Source of the DNA: Natronosalvus sp042663485
GTDB taxonomy: Archaea; Halobacteriota; Halobacteria; Halobacteriales; Natrialbaceae
Direction: 5' to 3' (one strand)
DNA length: 64,000 bases
Assembly (NCBI GenBank): GCA_042663485.1
Contig: JBHTAF010000003.1
Below, in pieces: positions 1 to 8,573 of the stretch (its first letter is position 1; each line of letters opens with the position of its first letter). A program made the translations under genes and the position numbers. The notes under the pieces were generated by a model. That model was not told where the DNA came from and did not search any database. It was given only the letters and a program-made list of their open reading frames with translations.

Positions 1-83
1 TGGGCTTCGTACTGGGACAACCCGAGATCCTGTAATCGGTCGAGCGCCTCGGCTTCGGCCTGCTCTTCGTCAAACGATACCAT
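1..83 (-). CDS. TrmB-like transcriptional regulator, N-terminal end only (partial)
   Basis: The reverse strand opens with an ATG at 83 and reads 27 codons to the window edge without a stop. The peptide has an acidic lead-in followed by DRLQDLGLSQYEA, the opening helix typical of TrmB-family winged-helix regulators, which bind DNA and often sense sugars. Only this N-terminus is visible, so effector domain and targets cannot be judged. A run of C's (116-124) sits in the gap to the next gene. The family call rests on one short motif. Confidence 0.55.
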   Translation of the reverse strand, partial: MVSFDEEQAEAEALDRLQDLGLSQYEA

Positions 84-171
84 AGTGGGTCAGACGAGGG
101 TGAGTGCAAAAAAGCCCCCCCCCCCTCATAGCGGCATGCTCGAATCCGCCTCGAGCCATTCTGTGAGCAGA

Positions 172-504
172 CTACTCAAGTTCAGTAGTGACGAACTGGT
201 GCAGTTTTTCGACGCGGTCGTTCGGGTGATAGTGAACCGTTTCCGTTCGATTGTCGTACTCAACAAGGCCTGCCTCTTCCAGTTTCGGGAGATGGTTGTG
301 ATATAGATCGAGACGGTGTCGTTCGGAGGGGATCGCTTCAGCTGACTCTGGGAGAATTTCGGGCGACACGTGTTCGACGAGTGCGTCAATTGCCACGGCA
401 TTCCGCTCGCTTTCGATTAGCTTATCGAGAACTGATCGGCGGTGTTGATTGGCGACGAGGTGCAGTGCTGTTTCGGTCGAAACAGTGTGGGCGATGTGAC
501 TCAT
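172..504 (-). CDS. Small winged-helix DNA-binding protein (DUF7344-like)
   Basis: A 110-residue protein that starts at the ATG at 504. It has the layout of the short haloarchaeal winged-helix proteins I recall as DUF7344: an N-terminal helix with HRRSVLDKL, a middle helix carrying LYHNHLPKLEEAGLVEYD (recognition helix plus wing), and a polar tail. It has no membrane segment or ligand domain, so it is probably a simple repressor. The two-component receiver gene about 400 bp away is transcribed divergently. The DUF number is from memory. Confidence 0.7.
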   Translation of the reverse strand: MSHIAHTVSTETALHLVANQHRRSVLDKLIESERNAVAIDALVEHVSPEILPESAEAIPSERHRLDLYHNHLPKLEEAGLVEYDNRTETVHYHPNDRVEKLHQFVTTELE

Positions 505-899
505 CGTTGTTCTCCTGTAGCTGAATCATGGTCGCCATAGGGATTAACCCCATACTTCACTCAGATTCTCACATCTCCGGTGTCGAAAAACTACAAATGG
601 ATAGAAGAATCTCCCATATAACAATGTTTGGGAATACTGATAGACCGTGTCTGAGAGACACACTCCACAAAACCTGTCGGTTAGCGACTCCGTGGTCAAG
701 ATCAGAGCGCGCTGAATATGTGCCGTGTCTACAGCACGATTCGACGAACAGCAGCTGACCTCGAAAAAATCCGACAATCAGTCCGGACGTTGTTGTAAGC
801 ATGTAGTCCATGTAAATATATCTGAAAAATGAGATTCAACGGAGCCGGCCAAACCATTTGGGAAGAATCGGTATCCCGTTATGTCCATTGGTAGACGTA
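505..899. other. Intergenic region between divergent regulator genes
   Basis: About 395 bp without a credible coding frame; the short frames here lack haloarchaeal codon bias. It is more AT-rich than its surroundings. It contains a TATA-like stretch (aatatatc, near 815) that could serve the response regulator to the right. No repeat or RNA structure was recognised. Confidence 0.5.
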
Positions 900-1367
900 G
901 TGACTGGGAGTGCGTATACTACTCGACGAGACGATCGTGCCTATGATATTCTAGTGGTGGAACCAGATTCCGAGAGTGTCTCGCGATTCACTGAGTCACT
1001 CGAGGCGGCAGTGAATACGAACACTGTGACGGTTGTCTCCACCAGCGCTGACGCGTTGGATTTCGTCAATCAATGCGGCGACTATACCGAGGCGCCACGG
1101 CCTGATCTCGTCCTGCTCGATCTCCATCTTCCCGACGAGAATGGAACCGAGGTGCTCGCCAAAGTCAAAAATCTTCCTCACGTTCGCCAGATTCCGATCC
1201 TCGTACTGACTTCCTCGGATGCGGCGGAAGACATCTACCAGTCGTACGAACTCCACGCGAACGCCTATCTGCAAAAGCCAGCGTCGGCAAACGAGTCTGA
1301 CCAGCTCGTTCGGGCGTTCGAGGACTTCTGGCTCACCTCCGCTCACCTGCCGCCGAAAGAGCAATAG
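900..1367 (+). CDS. Receiver-only response regulator (Rcp1-like)
   Basis: A single receiver domain of about 155 residues. After DILVVEPDSES (acidic pocket) come the phospho-acceptor aspartate in LVLLDLHLP, the conserved threonine/serine in ILVLTSSD and the lysine in YLQKP. No output domain follows, as in Rcp1-type proteins that pass phosphate to other partners. The GTG at 900 is chosen because the domain starts shortly after it; an upstream TTG at 858 would only add non-conserved residues. A short protein gene follows 15 bp later. No kinase lies nearby. Confidence 0.8.
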   Translation: MTGSAYTTRRDDRAYDILVVEPDSESVSRFTESLEAAVNTNTVTVVSTSADALDFVNQCGDYTEAPRPDLVLLDLHLPDENGTEVLAKVKNLPHVRQIPILVLTSSDAAEDIYQSYELHANAYLQKPASANESDQLVRAFEDFWLTSAHLPPKEQ

Positions 1368-1382
1368 ATTGGCTACCACGTG

Positions 1383-1754
1383 ATGTCGGAGCAGGTGACG
1401 GCTGAGCGTGGGGTGTTCGAGGACGAACTCAGTATCGTTGAATTCCTGCGACGTGTCCAGCGCCGCGAGGAGATCCCACTCGACGTCACAGTCTACGGGC
1501 TCGATCAGTACTTCGACGTGTGTGACGATCCCGAGGCGGCCGCCGAGTACGTCCACACGATCCTACGCGATCGGGTTAACTACATCCTCAACCAGAGTCC
1601 GGTCATCCAGTTCGTCGTCGAGAACGTCGAACACTGGGAAGGGGCAGTCCTCCCGCTCGACGACACGGATATTCGGCTACGTCGGATCTTCAGCGGGAGC
1701 TTCCAGCAAGAAGCGCCGGGCTGGTACGCAGGCGAGTTCAACGTCCAGTCGTAG
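1383..1754 (+). CDS. Uncharacterised 123-residue protein
   Basis: Starts at ATG 1383 (a GTG directly before it at 1380 is an alternative) and lies 15 bp after the response regulator, so the two are probably co-transcribed. It is soluble, acidic and mixed alpha/beta. Recognisable stretches are IVEFLRRVQRREEIPLDV, YVHTILRDRVNYILN and the C-terminal PGWYAGEFNVQS. No known domain was recognised. Codon bias is typical of the host. A role linked to the receiver protein is inferred from position only. Confidence 0.6.
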   Translation: MSEQVTAERGVFEDELSIVEFLRRVQRREEIPLDVTVYGLDQYFDVCDDPEAAAEYVHTILRDRVNYILNQSPVIQFVVENVEHWEGAVLPLDDTDIRLRRIFSGSFQQEAPGWYAGEFNVQS

Positions 1755-2068
1755 GAATCTCTCGCAGAGACTATTCAGACAATGCAGGACAGTTCAAATC
1801 TACCCATTCACTGATGGAGGTAGAGTATTCGAGTGGGTCAGTGTTATCCGATAGCCGCTATTCGATAATGGACAAGTCTCGATTTCGCGACAGACTCTTC
1901 TTGTTGAAAAAGAGTTTTGTCCATTCTCGTGTGTAGTAACTCTCGAGGAATTCGCACGACAGCCTCGACCCCCGTGCCAGATTGTCATGAACTCTCGAGC
2001 CGAAGTCGACCGATCGTTTATACGGCCTCGCTGCTTTCGGTCAACTTCCAGATGACTAAATTGAGAAT
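1755..2068. other. Intergenic region 5' of the tRNA-Arg gene
   Basis: About 310 bp with no credible reading frame. It holds a TATA-like motif (tttatac, near 2017) in forward orientation with no evident gene behind it, and is more AT-rich than the coding DNA. Nothing else was seen. Confidence 0.4.
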
Positions 2069-2142
2069 GGGCGCTACAGGATTTGAACCCGTGACAACTT
2101 GGTCCGAAGCCAAGCACTCTGTCCAGACTGAGCTAAGCGCCC
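2069..2142 (-). tRNA. tRNA-Arg (anticodon TCG)
   Basis: The reverse strand folds as a 74-nt cloverleaf. The 7-bp acceptor stem is GGGCGCT/AGCGCCC. The anticodon stem CTTGG/CCAAG closes the loop CTTCGGA, giving anticodon TCG, which reads CGA. The T arm ACGGG-TTCAAAT-CCTGT has one G-T pair. There is no intron and no encoded CCA. No integrase or target duplication adjoins it. Confidence 0.93.
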
Positions 2143-2165
2143 TCACCACCTGCTTTTCGTCCACC

Positions 2166-2175
2166 CGGTATAAGT
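2166..2175 (-). promoter_or_regulatory. TATA box of the tRNA-Arg gene
   Basis: On the reverse strand the sequence gacttatacc lies about 25-30 bp before the mature tRNA 5' end at 2142, the distance expected for an archaeal TATA element. No other gene is placed to use it. Confidence 0.5.
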
Positions 2176-2294
2176 CACTCGATTCGGGTCGTCTGAGTCA
2201 CGTGATCTCACTCTCGAGGCCGCCGTCCCCTGTTCCCAGGTGGTGATAATCACCAGCATAGATACCAGTAACGGTAACCAACTCGTAAGTAAGC

Positions 2295-2477
2295 ATGACC
2301 GTCTCCGAAACCCCGGTCGAGTCACCGACCGACCGATCAGCCGGCGTACTCGAGTTGCTCACCGACGAGGAAGGCACCTGGACGATGGTCCCCATGGGCG
2401 CGACCGGTGACGAGCAGATGACCCAGTGGATTTCCGTCGATAGCGCCGTGCTGTGTGAACTCGAGGAGATGCGCTGA
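2295..2477 (+). CDS. Small conserved haloarchaeal protein (DUF7511-like)
   Basis: A 60-residue acidic protein with the core GTWTMVPMGATGDEQMTQW followed by an aspartate/leucine/glutamate-rich end, VLCELEEMR. This matches the short single-domain haloarchaeal family that I recall as DUF7511; the function is unknown. It starts at ATG 2295, about 150 bp from the tRNA gene, and has normal codon bias. The family number is from memory. Confidence 0.65.
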   Translation: MTVSETPVESPTDRSAGVLELLTDEEGTWTMVPMGATGDEQMTQWISVDSAVLCELEEMR

Positions 2478-2645
2478 TTACCGGAGGTGTATACCAGACC
2501 TAGGCCCTCCACGGCCTACTCTGTATTTTTCGTGGCGACTATGGAGTCTTCAGGCGTTCTCGAGGGAATTCGTCCTCGAGGGAATGAGGCCGAGCCCGAG
2601 CAAGCTCGAGGGACCTCGAGCGCCTGCGGATGGACGTATCGGTCC

Positions 2646-2655
2646 GTTTATACGG
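2646..2655 (+). promoter_or_regulatory. TATA box of the UbiA-family lipid synthase gene
   Basis: The sequence ccgtttatac centres about 27 bp before ATG 2677, so the transcript should be leaderless. The 150 bp before it contain repeated ctcgagggaat words but no gene. Confidence 0.5.
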
Positions 2656-2676
2656 AATCGATGAGCACACCAGCAC

Positions 2677-3522
2677 ATGGCGACGGGAGAGACGATCCGC
2701 GGGCTACTCGAACTGACGCGGCCGATGAACGTCGTCGCGGCCTCGGTGCTGACGTTCATCGGCGGGTTCGTAGCCGGCGGAGTCGGCGAGGCGCCGCTGC
2801 ACCTGGGCGCGGCGGTCGGGGCGACGGCGTTCGCCGTCGGTGCGGGCAACGCGATCAACGACTACTTCGATCGGGAAATCGACCGGATCAACCAGCCACA
2901 GCGCCCGATTCCTCGAGACGCAGTGTCCCCCCGAGGGGCCCTCGCGTTCAGTCTCGCGATGTTCCTCGCAGCCGTCGCGTTCGCCATCACGTTACCGCCG
3001 ATTGCGATCGCCATCGCGGTGATCAATCTCCTCGCGCTGATCACGTACACGGAGTACTTCAAGGGGCTGCCCGGAATCGGCAACGCGCTCGTGGCCTATC
3101 TCGTCGGAAGTACGTTCCTGTTCGGTGCGGCCGCCGTCGGCGACATCCGGGCGGCGGTCGTCCTATTCCTGCTCGCCGGCGTGTCGACGCTGACGCGGGA
3201 GATCATCAAGGACGTCGAGGATGTCGACGGCGACCGCGAAGAGGGGCTCAACACGTTGCCGATCGCGATCGGCGAACGGCCGGCGCTTCACGTCGCGACC
3301 GTCCTGCTCGTCGTCGCGGTGATGGCCAGCCCGGTTCCGTACCTGAACGGCTATTTCGGCCTCGCGTACCTGCTCGTCGTCGTCCCCGCTGATCTCGTCA
3401 TGCTGTACGCGGCCGTCGAAAGTTACCGGAACCCAACCGCGGGACAATCACACCTCAAGTACGGCATGTTCCTCGCGGCGCTGGCGTTCATCGTTGGTCG
3501 CGCCGCGTTGCTCCTTACGTAG
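2677..3522 (+). CDS. Digeranylgeranylglyceryl phosphate synthase (UbiA family)
   Basis: An integral membrane prenyltransferase of 281 residues that adds the second geranylgeranyl chain to geranylgeranylglyceryl phosphate, giving the archaeal diether lipid core. The first aspartate-rich motif NDYFDREID lies at residues 61-69 and the second, DVEDVDGDRE, at 179-188; both bind Mg-diphosphate in UbiA enzymes. The N-terminal LLELTRPMNVVAAS and about eight hydrophobic segments fit the family. Length is normal. A related menaquinone-type UbiA enzyme is possible, but the N-terminus and motif spacing fit the archaeal lipid enzyme best. Confidence 0.88.
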   Translation: MATGETIRGLLELTRPMNVVAASVLTFIGGFVAGGVGEAPLHLGAAVGATAFAVGAGNAINDYFDREIDRINQPQRPIPRDAVSPRGALAFSLAMFLAAVAFAITLPPIAIAIAVINLLALITYTEYFKGLPGIGNALVAYLVGSTFLFGAAAVGDIRAAVVLFLLAGVSTLTREIIKDVEDVDGDREEGLNTLPIAIGERPALHVATVLLVVAVMASPVPYLNGYFGLAYLLVVVPADLVMLYAAVESYRNPTAGQSHLKYGMFLAALAFIVGRAALLLT

Positions 3523-3742
3523 TCCTTCGTCACGCTGCCTCGAGACCGGAACGGTCGAGCCTGGAGCGTTGCCAGTCCTGTTCGCCATCCAGTATTCTCG
3601 TTTCCGACGCGAAACACACGCAGACAACTGTATAATCAAAAGTACTATATCCCGCTTGCTGCATCTACATACCATACGTCAGTGCAGCCGCTGGGAAGTA
3701 CCGTCGACCGTGACCGTGGCTGCCGACGACGGGGTATCTGGT

Positions 3743-4366
3743 ATGTACGATCTCGCAGACGTCCGCCCGGAGGAGTCGATCACCCCGGGGACGAACGTGC
3801 TGATTGCTGGGCCGCCGCTCACGGGGAAGCGCAACCTCGCGCTCGACGTGCTCGCGAGCGGCGCCGACGGGGGAGAGGGGACGATAATCGTCACGACGAA
3901 AGACAGCGCCGAGAAAGTTCTCACCGAGTTTACGACGCGAACGGTGAACGAGGATCCCGACGTGGGGGTCGTCGACTGCGTGACCAAACAGCGGGGGATC
4001 GGTACGGCCGACGACGACCCGCGGATCAAGTACGCGTCCTCGCCGGTCGACATGACCGGAATCGGGATCAAACTCTCTGAGTACCTCCAGGACTTCTACG
4101 AGGTTCGTGGATTGACCGAAAATCGCATCCTCCTGCACTCGATTTCGACGCTGCTCATGTACTCGGACCTCCAGACCGTGTTTCGATTTCTCCACGTGTT
4201 CACCGGACGAATCCAGAGCGCCGACGCTCTGGGCATCTACGTCATCGACTCGACGGCCCACGACGACCAGACGATGAACACGCTCAAACAGCTCTTCGAC
4301 GGCGTCGTCGAGATCGACGAGGGAGGCGACGGCGAGCAGACGATCCGAACGGCCGGATTGTCCTGA
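3743..4366 (+). CDS. RecA-fold (KaiC/RAD55-like) ATPase family protein
   Basis: A 207-residue protein with a P-loop, GPPLTGKR, at residues 23-30 after an N-terminal VRPEESITPGTNVLIAG strand. A core typical of haloarchaeal RAD55/HTR-like ATPases follows (TIIVTTKDSAEKV, LLHSISTLLMYSDLQTVFRFLHVFTGRI). It lacks the second KaiC domain. The likely role is ATP-dependent signalling or DNA-related regulation; no partner adjoins it. Start ATG 3743 is favoured because similarity begins there; an in-frame GTG near 3711 would add about ten residues. Confidence 0.7.
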   Translation: MYDLADVRPEESITPGTNVLIAGPPLTGKRNLALDVLASGADGGEGTIIVTTKDSAEKVLTEFTTRTVNEDPDVGVVDCVTKQRGIGTADDDPRIKYASSPVDMTGIGIKLSEYLQDFYEVRGLTENRILLHSISTLLMYSDLQTVFRFLHVFTGRIQSADALGIYVIDSTAHDDQTMNTLKQLFDGVVEIDEGGDGEQTIRTAGLS

Positions 4367-4574
4367 TTTCGATGGTGCGTCTCAAGTGGAGCCACGTTTC
4401 CACCTAGTCTTATCGTTCGGCTGCTGATTGATCGAGGGTCCCTTCGACTCGAGTGATCATCGAGTCTCCGTCGAGCCCCACCAAGTCCCCATCGAATCCC
4501 CGGCACGACCCTACCTGGCACCCGTCCACCCAGAAATAGACACGTTGACCCACCTCCAGCACAAACCGGACGCT

Positions 4575-4985
4575 ATGCCAGTAACCGACGATGCCACGTT
4601 GCGGGAGATTCTCGAGCGGGAGACGATCGCGGTCGTCGGCTGCTCGGGTACGCCCGGAAAGGCGGCCCACGACGTGCCGACCTACTTACACCAGCACGGC
4701 TACGACGTGATCCCGGTCAATCCGTACGCCGACGAACTCCTCGGTCGCGAGGCGGTCGACGAACTCGCCGACGTCGATGAGGAGATCGACGTCGTCTGCG
4801 TGTTTCGACCCAGTGAGGAGGTTTCGGGTATCGTCGATTCGGCCCTCGAGCGGGCGGACGCCGACGTCATCTGGACCCAGCTAGGAATTGTCGATCAGGA
4901 CGCCGCCGAGCGAGCCGAAGACGCGGGTCGAACGGTCGTCCAGGACCGGTGTATGAAGGTCGAGCACCGGCGACTGATGGCGTAG
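4575..4985 (+). CDS. CoA-binding domain protein
   Basis: A 136-residue single Rossmann domain of the CoA_binding_2 family. The nucleotide loop is AVVGCSGTPGKAAHDVPTYL, then VIPVNPYADELLG, a central DVVCVFRPSEEV strand and the C-terminal hallmark VVQDRCMKVEHRRLM. Such proteins resemble the CoA-binding part of succinyl-CoA synthetase alpha but lack the ligase half; their role is unknown. Start ATG 4575 places the first conserved strand at residue 18. Confidence 0.85.
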   Translation: MPVTDDATLREILERETIAVVGCSGTPGKAAHDVPTYLHQHGYDVIPVNPYADELLGREAVDELADVDEEIDVVCVFRPSEEVSGIVDSALERADADVIWTQLGIVDQDAAERAEDAGRTVVQDRCMKVEHRRLMA

Positions 4986-5086
4986 TTTCGGGCCGTGTCG
5001 GAAACGAGTGGAGTGGACGGACACACGGGAGAACCGAGCGGACAGACGTACGGACGGATCGAGCGGACGGACTGATCCGCGTCGTC

Positions 5087-6067
5087 TCAGCCTTCCCACT
5101 CCTCGAACGAGCGATAGATCCCCTTCGAGAGGTAGCGCTCGCTCGAGTCGGGGAACACCGTGACGACCGACTCGTGGGGGGCGTCGATCTCGCTGCTGGC
5201 GATCCCCTCGGCGACGTGTCGCGCGGCGACGCTGGCCGCGCCGGCGCTCGAGGCGACGAGGTGGCCCTCCTCGGCGGCGAGACGTGCGAGTTCGTCGTGG
5301 GCCGCCCGGTCGCCGACCGCGAAGACATCGTCGACGAGGTCGGGATCGAACAGTTCGTTCGTCTCGACGTTGTGCGTGCCGATTCCCTCGATCTTGTACT
5401 CGCCCTCTTCGCGATCCTCGCCGAGGAATTCGCCGTAGAGGGAGCCCTCTGGTTCGACGGCGGCGACGTAGGTTTCGGAATTTTGTTCACGGATGTAGCG
5501 GGCGAGACCCATGAGAGTCCCGGCCGTCCCACAGCCAGCGACGACGGCGCCGACGGACCCGTCGAGGGCCTCGTAGATTTCGGGGGCGGTCGTCTCGTAG
5601 TGTGCTTCGGTGTTGAGCGGGTTCGAGAACTGCTGGGGGACGACGGCGTCGTCGAGTTCCTCCGCCAGCTGATGGGCGCGTTCGATCGCCCCGTCCATCC
5701 CGTCCGAACTCGGCGTGTTGATGATCTCGGCGCCGAGCGCGGCCATTAACTGCTGTTTCTCGACGCTGAAGCGCTCGGGGACGACGAAAATCGCGTCGAG
5801 CCCCAGCTGGCCGGCGGCGACGGCGATGCCGATACCGGTGTTGCCGGCGGTCGGTTCGATGATCGTTCCACCGGGTTCGACGTCGCCACGCTCGAGCATC
5901 CGTTCGAGCATGTAGCGGCCGATACGGTCCTTGACGCTTCCCCCCGGGTTGAACGTCTCGAGTTTCGCGTAGATCGGGACGTCGGTCGGTCCCTCGTGGA
6001 TCCGCACGAGCGGCGTCTCACCGATCGTCTCGAGCACCGAATCCAACGGTCGCTCGTAGGTCGTCAT
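5087..6067 (-). CDS. cysK: Cysteine synthase / PLP-dependent beta-replacement enzyme
   Basis: A 326-residue fold-type II PLP enzyme that makes cysteine from O-acetylserine (or O-phosphoserine) and sulfide. The cofactor lysine is K46 in PGGSVKDRIG. The substrate loop EPTAGNTGIGIA and the phosphate-binding glycine loop VAGCGTAGTL are present, and SSAGAAS lies near the C-terminus. Length fits CysK; there is no CBS or other regulatory domain. Cystathionine beta-synthase activity cannot be excluded from sequence. Transcribed alone, convergent with the preceding CoA-binding gene. Confidence 0.88.
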   Translation of the reverse strand: MTTYERPLDSVLETIGETPLVRIHEGPTDVPIYAKLETFNPGGSVKDRIGRYMLERMLERGDVEPGGTIIEPTAGNTGIGIAVAAGQLGLDAIFVVPERFSVEKQQLMAALGAEIINTPSSDGMDGAIERAHQLAEELDDAVVPQQFSNPLNTEAHYETTAPEIYEALDGSVGAVVAGCGTAGTLMGLARYIREQNSETYVAAVEPEGSLYGEFLGEDREEGEYKIEGIGTHNVETNELFDPDLVDDVFAVGDRAAHDELARLAAEEGHLVASSAGAASVAARHVAEGIASSEIDAPHESVVTVFPDSSERYLSKGIYRSFEEWEG

Positions 6068-6217
6068 CGTGCTGGCAAATGTTACCCCTGTTGTTAGGTC
6101 TTCTCATCACCACTGGCGCCCGCGCCAGTTCGGAGCGCGAACCGCAGAAAAGGAGCGCTGAATCGAAACGTCTGACTCCAGTGGTGACCGATACCGACGA
6201 CCGGTCGAAGTCGGTCG

Positions 6218-6556
6218 TTACTCGCTCGGTTGGGTCGGCGCGTCGGTGTCTGCGTCTCCTTCCGCCTCCCCTTCCGTCTGGGTTGATTCCGCCTCGTCGT
6301 CGGTTCCCTCCGGGTCGTCGATCGCCGCATCGGCGAGGATCTGCTCGCCGTCGATCCCGTGCTCGTCGGCAATCGCGAGGAGGAGCGCCCGCTGTTCGGT
6401 GATGTTGTGGTCAAGTTTCGTCACCGTGTTGTGGGTATCGTCGACTTCCTCCTCGAGGTGGATGATTCGCTGCTGGAGTTCCTGCACCTGGCGATACATA
6501 GCTTCCGCGCGATCCGAGAGGCTCTGGATCTTCTTGGCCGTACTGCCGAGTCCCAT
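6218..6556 (-). CDS. DUF5798 family coiled-coil protein
   Basis: A 112-residue protein starting at the ATG at 6556 with MGLGSTAKKIQSLSDRA. A long coiled coil (VQELQQRIIHLEEEVDDTH) and the conserved EQRALLLAIADEHGID follow, ending in an acidic, disordered tail rich in E, D and T. This is the conserved haloarchaeal DUF5798 pattern; its function is unknown. The open frame extends upstream to 6718, but those residues are not conserved and overlap the start of the divergent membrane-protein gene region. Confidence 0.78.
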   Translation of the reverse strand: MGLGSTAKKIQSLSDRAEAMYRQVQELQQRIIHLEEEVDDTHNTVTKLDHNITEQRALLLAIADEHGIDGEQILADAAIDDPEGTDDEAESTQTEGEAEGDADTDAPTQPSE

Positions 6557-6692
6557 ACCAGCCGATGCGAGCGCCAGCGGGTTGAGTGTTGTCTTCCGTC
6601 TCGCGGCGCGTACCCGCTCGTTCTCGCCTCCCAGTTCGCGTGAGGGGTCAGCAATCGCCGCAATTAAACGATCCGCCTTCGATCCCTCGAGC

Positions 6693-7106
6693 ATGTACCC
6701 ACACCAGCGACCGCCCACGCTCGGGGTCGTTGCGGCGCTCGCGTACGTGTTCGCCGCACTCGCGCCGTACGTCCTCCTCGAGGCCGAGACTGGCGTCCTC
6801 GAGGTGTACTACGCCGCCGGGATCGCTGGCCCGAACCTGCTCTCGCTGTTCGCGCTCGTCGCCGTCGTCCTCTTTGCGGCGGGGAGACAGGCCAGGACCG
6901 AACCGGACCTGGTCGCCGGCGTGACGCTCGTCCTGGGACTGGTCCTGTTTGCCGTGACGGCCCTCTGGGCCGTTTCGGTCCCCGAAAACGTCGTCTTCGA
7001 GCCCGGCGCCGACTGGTTCGTGTACCATCGCTGGCTCACGACCGCGATTTCGGCCGTGATTCCCGCTGCCGCCGTCTGGTACGCTTGGACGCTCGACCTC
7101 GTCTGA
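6693..7106 (+). CDS. Four-helix integral membrane protein, haloarchaeal hypothetical
   Basis: A 137-residue protein with four predicted membrane helices: around residues 10-30, 42-62, 74-92 and 110-132. The loops are short, and an extracellular-type loop near ENVVFEPGADWFVYH joins helices 3 and 4. No transport or enzyme motif is visible. Start ATG 6693 comes directly before a polar MYPHQRPPT lead and the first helix. It is divergent from the DUF5798 gene, with about 135 bp between the starts. Function unknown. Confidence 0.7.
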   Translation: MYPHQRPPTLGVVAALAYVFAALAPYVLLEAETGVLEVYYAAGIAGPNLLSLFALVAVVLFAAGRQARTEPDLVAGVTLVLGLVLFAVTALWAVSVPENVVFEPGADWFVYHRWLTTAISAVIPAAAVWYAWTLDLV

Positions 7107-7239
7107 CTCTGCTTCGGTCCGTTCTCACTTCTCCCGAACACGATTCAGCAGGCTGAAAACTATCGTCTCCGTCACAGTCTACCTGTTCTACCAATATTTC
7201 GACAGGAAAGCTTATGACGCGCTACTCAGGTTATCGGGT

Positions 7240-7560
7240 ATGGCACGTGACACTCCGGCAGCAGACGACGTACAGCACCACTCCACCCTCCCACACCTCG
7301 TGACCATCGTCGGTCGCGGGGTCCCCTCGAATTTCGAAATCACGGTCGACGGCGACCTCGAGATGGTCGACGACGAACCCACCGAGTCGGCCACCGTCGT
7401 CTCTGGAGGCGTCGCCGAAGGTGCGGTCGACACCGGTGTCAGGCGATTCCGATTCTCCGGGGAGATGGCGAACGTGCGCGTCGTCGACTGGAACGGAAAC
7501 ACCGCCCCCGAGTCGACGAGCGTCCCGACGGTTCACGTCGACTACGGCGTCACAAACTAA
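7240..7560 (+). CDS. Uncharacterised 106-residue soluble protein
   Basis: An acidic, beta-rich protein with HLVTIVGRGVPSNFEITVDG at its N-terminus and alternating strand-like stretches up to RFRFSGEMANVRVVDWNG. It looks like a small all-beta domain of the kind found in many haloarchaea. It has no signal peptide, cysteines or catalytic motif. A TATA-like aagcttatgac lies about 30 bp upstream, giving a leaderless transcript. Function unknown. Confidence 0.6.
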   Translation: MARDTPAADDVQHHSTLPHLVTIVGRGVPSNFEITVDGDLEMVDDEPTESATVVSGGVAEGAVDTGVRRFRFSGEMANVRVVDWNGNTAPESTSVPTVHVDYGVTN

Positions 7561-7756
7561 TCGTCTCGTTCCTTCGCTCTATTGCGCGACCAGCGACAGC
7601 GACGCCGACGGTAACGGCAACAGCGACGGCGAGGGCGGCGGCGACCGCGAGACCTGGCGTAACACACCCAGTCGCCGACCACCGATAACAGCCTCGAGCG
7701 GACGCGGTCACGACCGTAACGACTACGTCTCGAGAATTCGTCGCGGTCGGTAACCC

Positions 7757-8335
7757 GTGTCCGACGCCGACTCGAGCGACACCGATCCGTCGCCCACCAT
7801 CGACGACGAACTCCTCGCTCGCGCCCGGATCCACGCGCGAGACGTCGACAGCGACGTCGACTGGGATCGCCTCGAGTGGGACGTCTCGGCGCGAGCGAAG
7901 CGCCGGGCGGGAGCCTGTCGCTGGCACGCCGACCGCGAGGTGGCGACCATCGTGCTCTCGCGGCGGGCTTACGAGGCCTACGACTGGGAGACCTTCGCCG
8001 CGGTCGTTCGTCACGAACTGGTTCACGCCTGGGAGTACCAGCACTTCGGCGAGTCGGGTCACGGCGAGCGATTCCGCCGCGTCGCTGCCGAACTCGAGGC
8101 CCCGCGTCACTGCCCCTCGTTTTCGGAGCCGCGGTACGTCCTGCGCTGTCTGAACGACGACTGCGACTGGCGAGCGAGTCGCCACCGTGCGTCGGCCCCG
8201 GTGACGACGCCCGAACGGTACCGCTGTGGGAACTGCGGGAGCGATTACGCCGTCGAGCACGCCGAGAGCGGTCGGCGCTGGACGACCGCGAGCGAGTACG
8301 GCGGCGCGAAGGCCGCCCTCGGCGACGACTGGTAG
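7757..8335 (+). CDS. SprT-like zinc metalloprotein
   Basis: 192 residues. The zincin motif H86-E87-L-V-H90 with a third histidine at H102 (ESGHGERF) is the SprT/Spartan protease signature. A C-terminal zinc ribbon has CX4C (C131, C136) and CX2C (C157, C160), as in SprT proteins. Eukaryotic Spartan cleaves DNA-protein crosslinks; a similar repair role here is an inference. The start is GTG 7757, as no ATG occurs before the conserved domain. The frame is highly acidic and typical of the host. Confidence 0.82.
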   Translation: MSDADSSDTDPSPTIDDELLARARIHARDVDSDVDWDRLEWDVSARAKRRAGACRWHADREVATIVLSRRAYEAYDWETFAAVVRHELVHAWEYQHFGESGHGERFRRVAAELEAPRHCPSFSEPRYVLRCLNDDCDWRASRHRASAPVTTPERYRCGNCGSDYAVEHAESGRRWTTASEYGGAKAALGDDW

Positions 8336-8573
8336 CGAGAGGAAACGTGATCTCGAGGGACAATCCGAGGGTTCGAGGCGTCTGCTTGCTGGGAACGCCT
8401 GGGATTCAGTGTCTTTTCTCGGTGCTCGAGGTTCGTCGTTCGGTGTCTGATGCTCGTTGTCCGATGCCTAGTGCTCGGTTCTCGGTACTCGACGACCAAT
8501 CCCGAATACCCTGCACTCGTCGGATCAGGAGGGAATCCCGTACAGTTATCTCCCTGCCGTGGGCGGTCGTCGT

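Noticed and set aside
2069..2142. tRNA-Arg as an integration site
   Set aside because: No integrase, no repeated tRNA end and no composition shift next to it.
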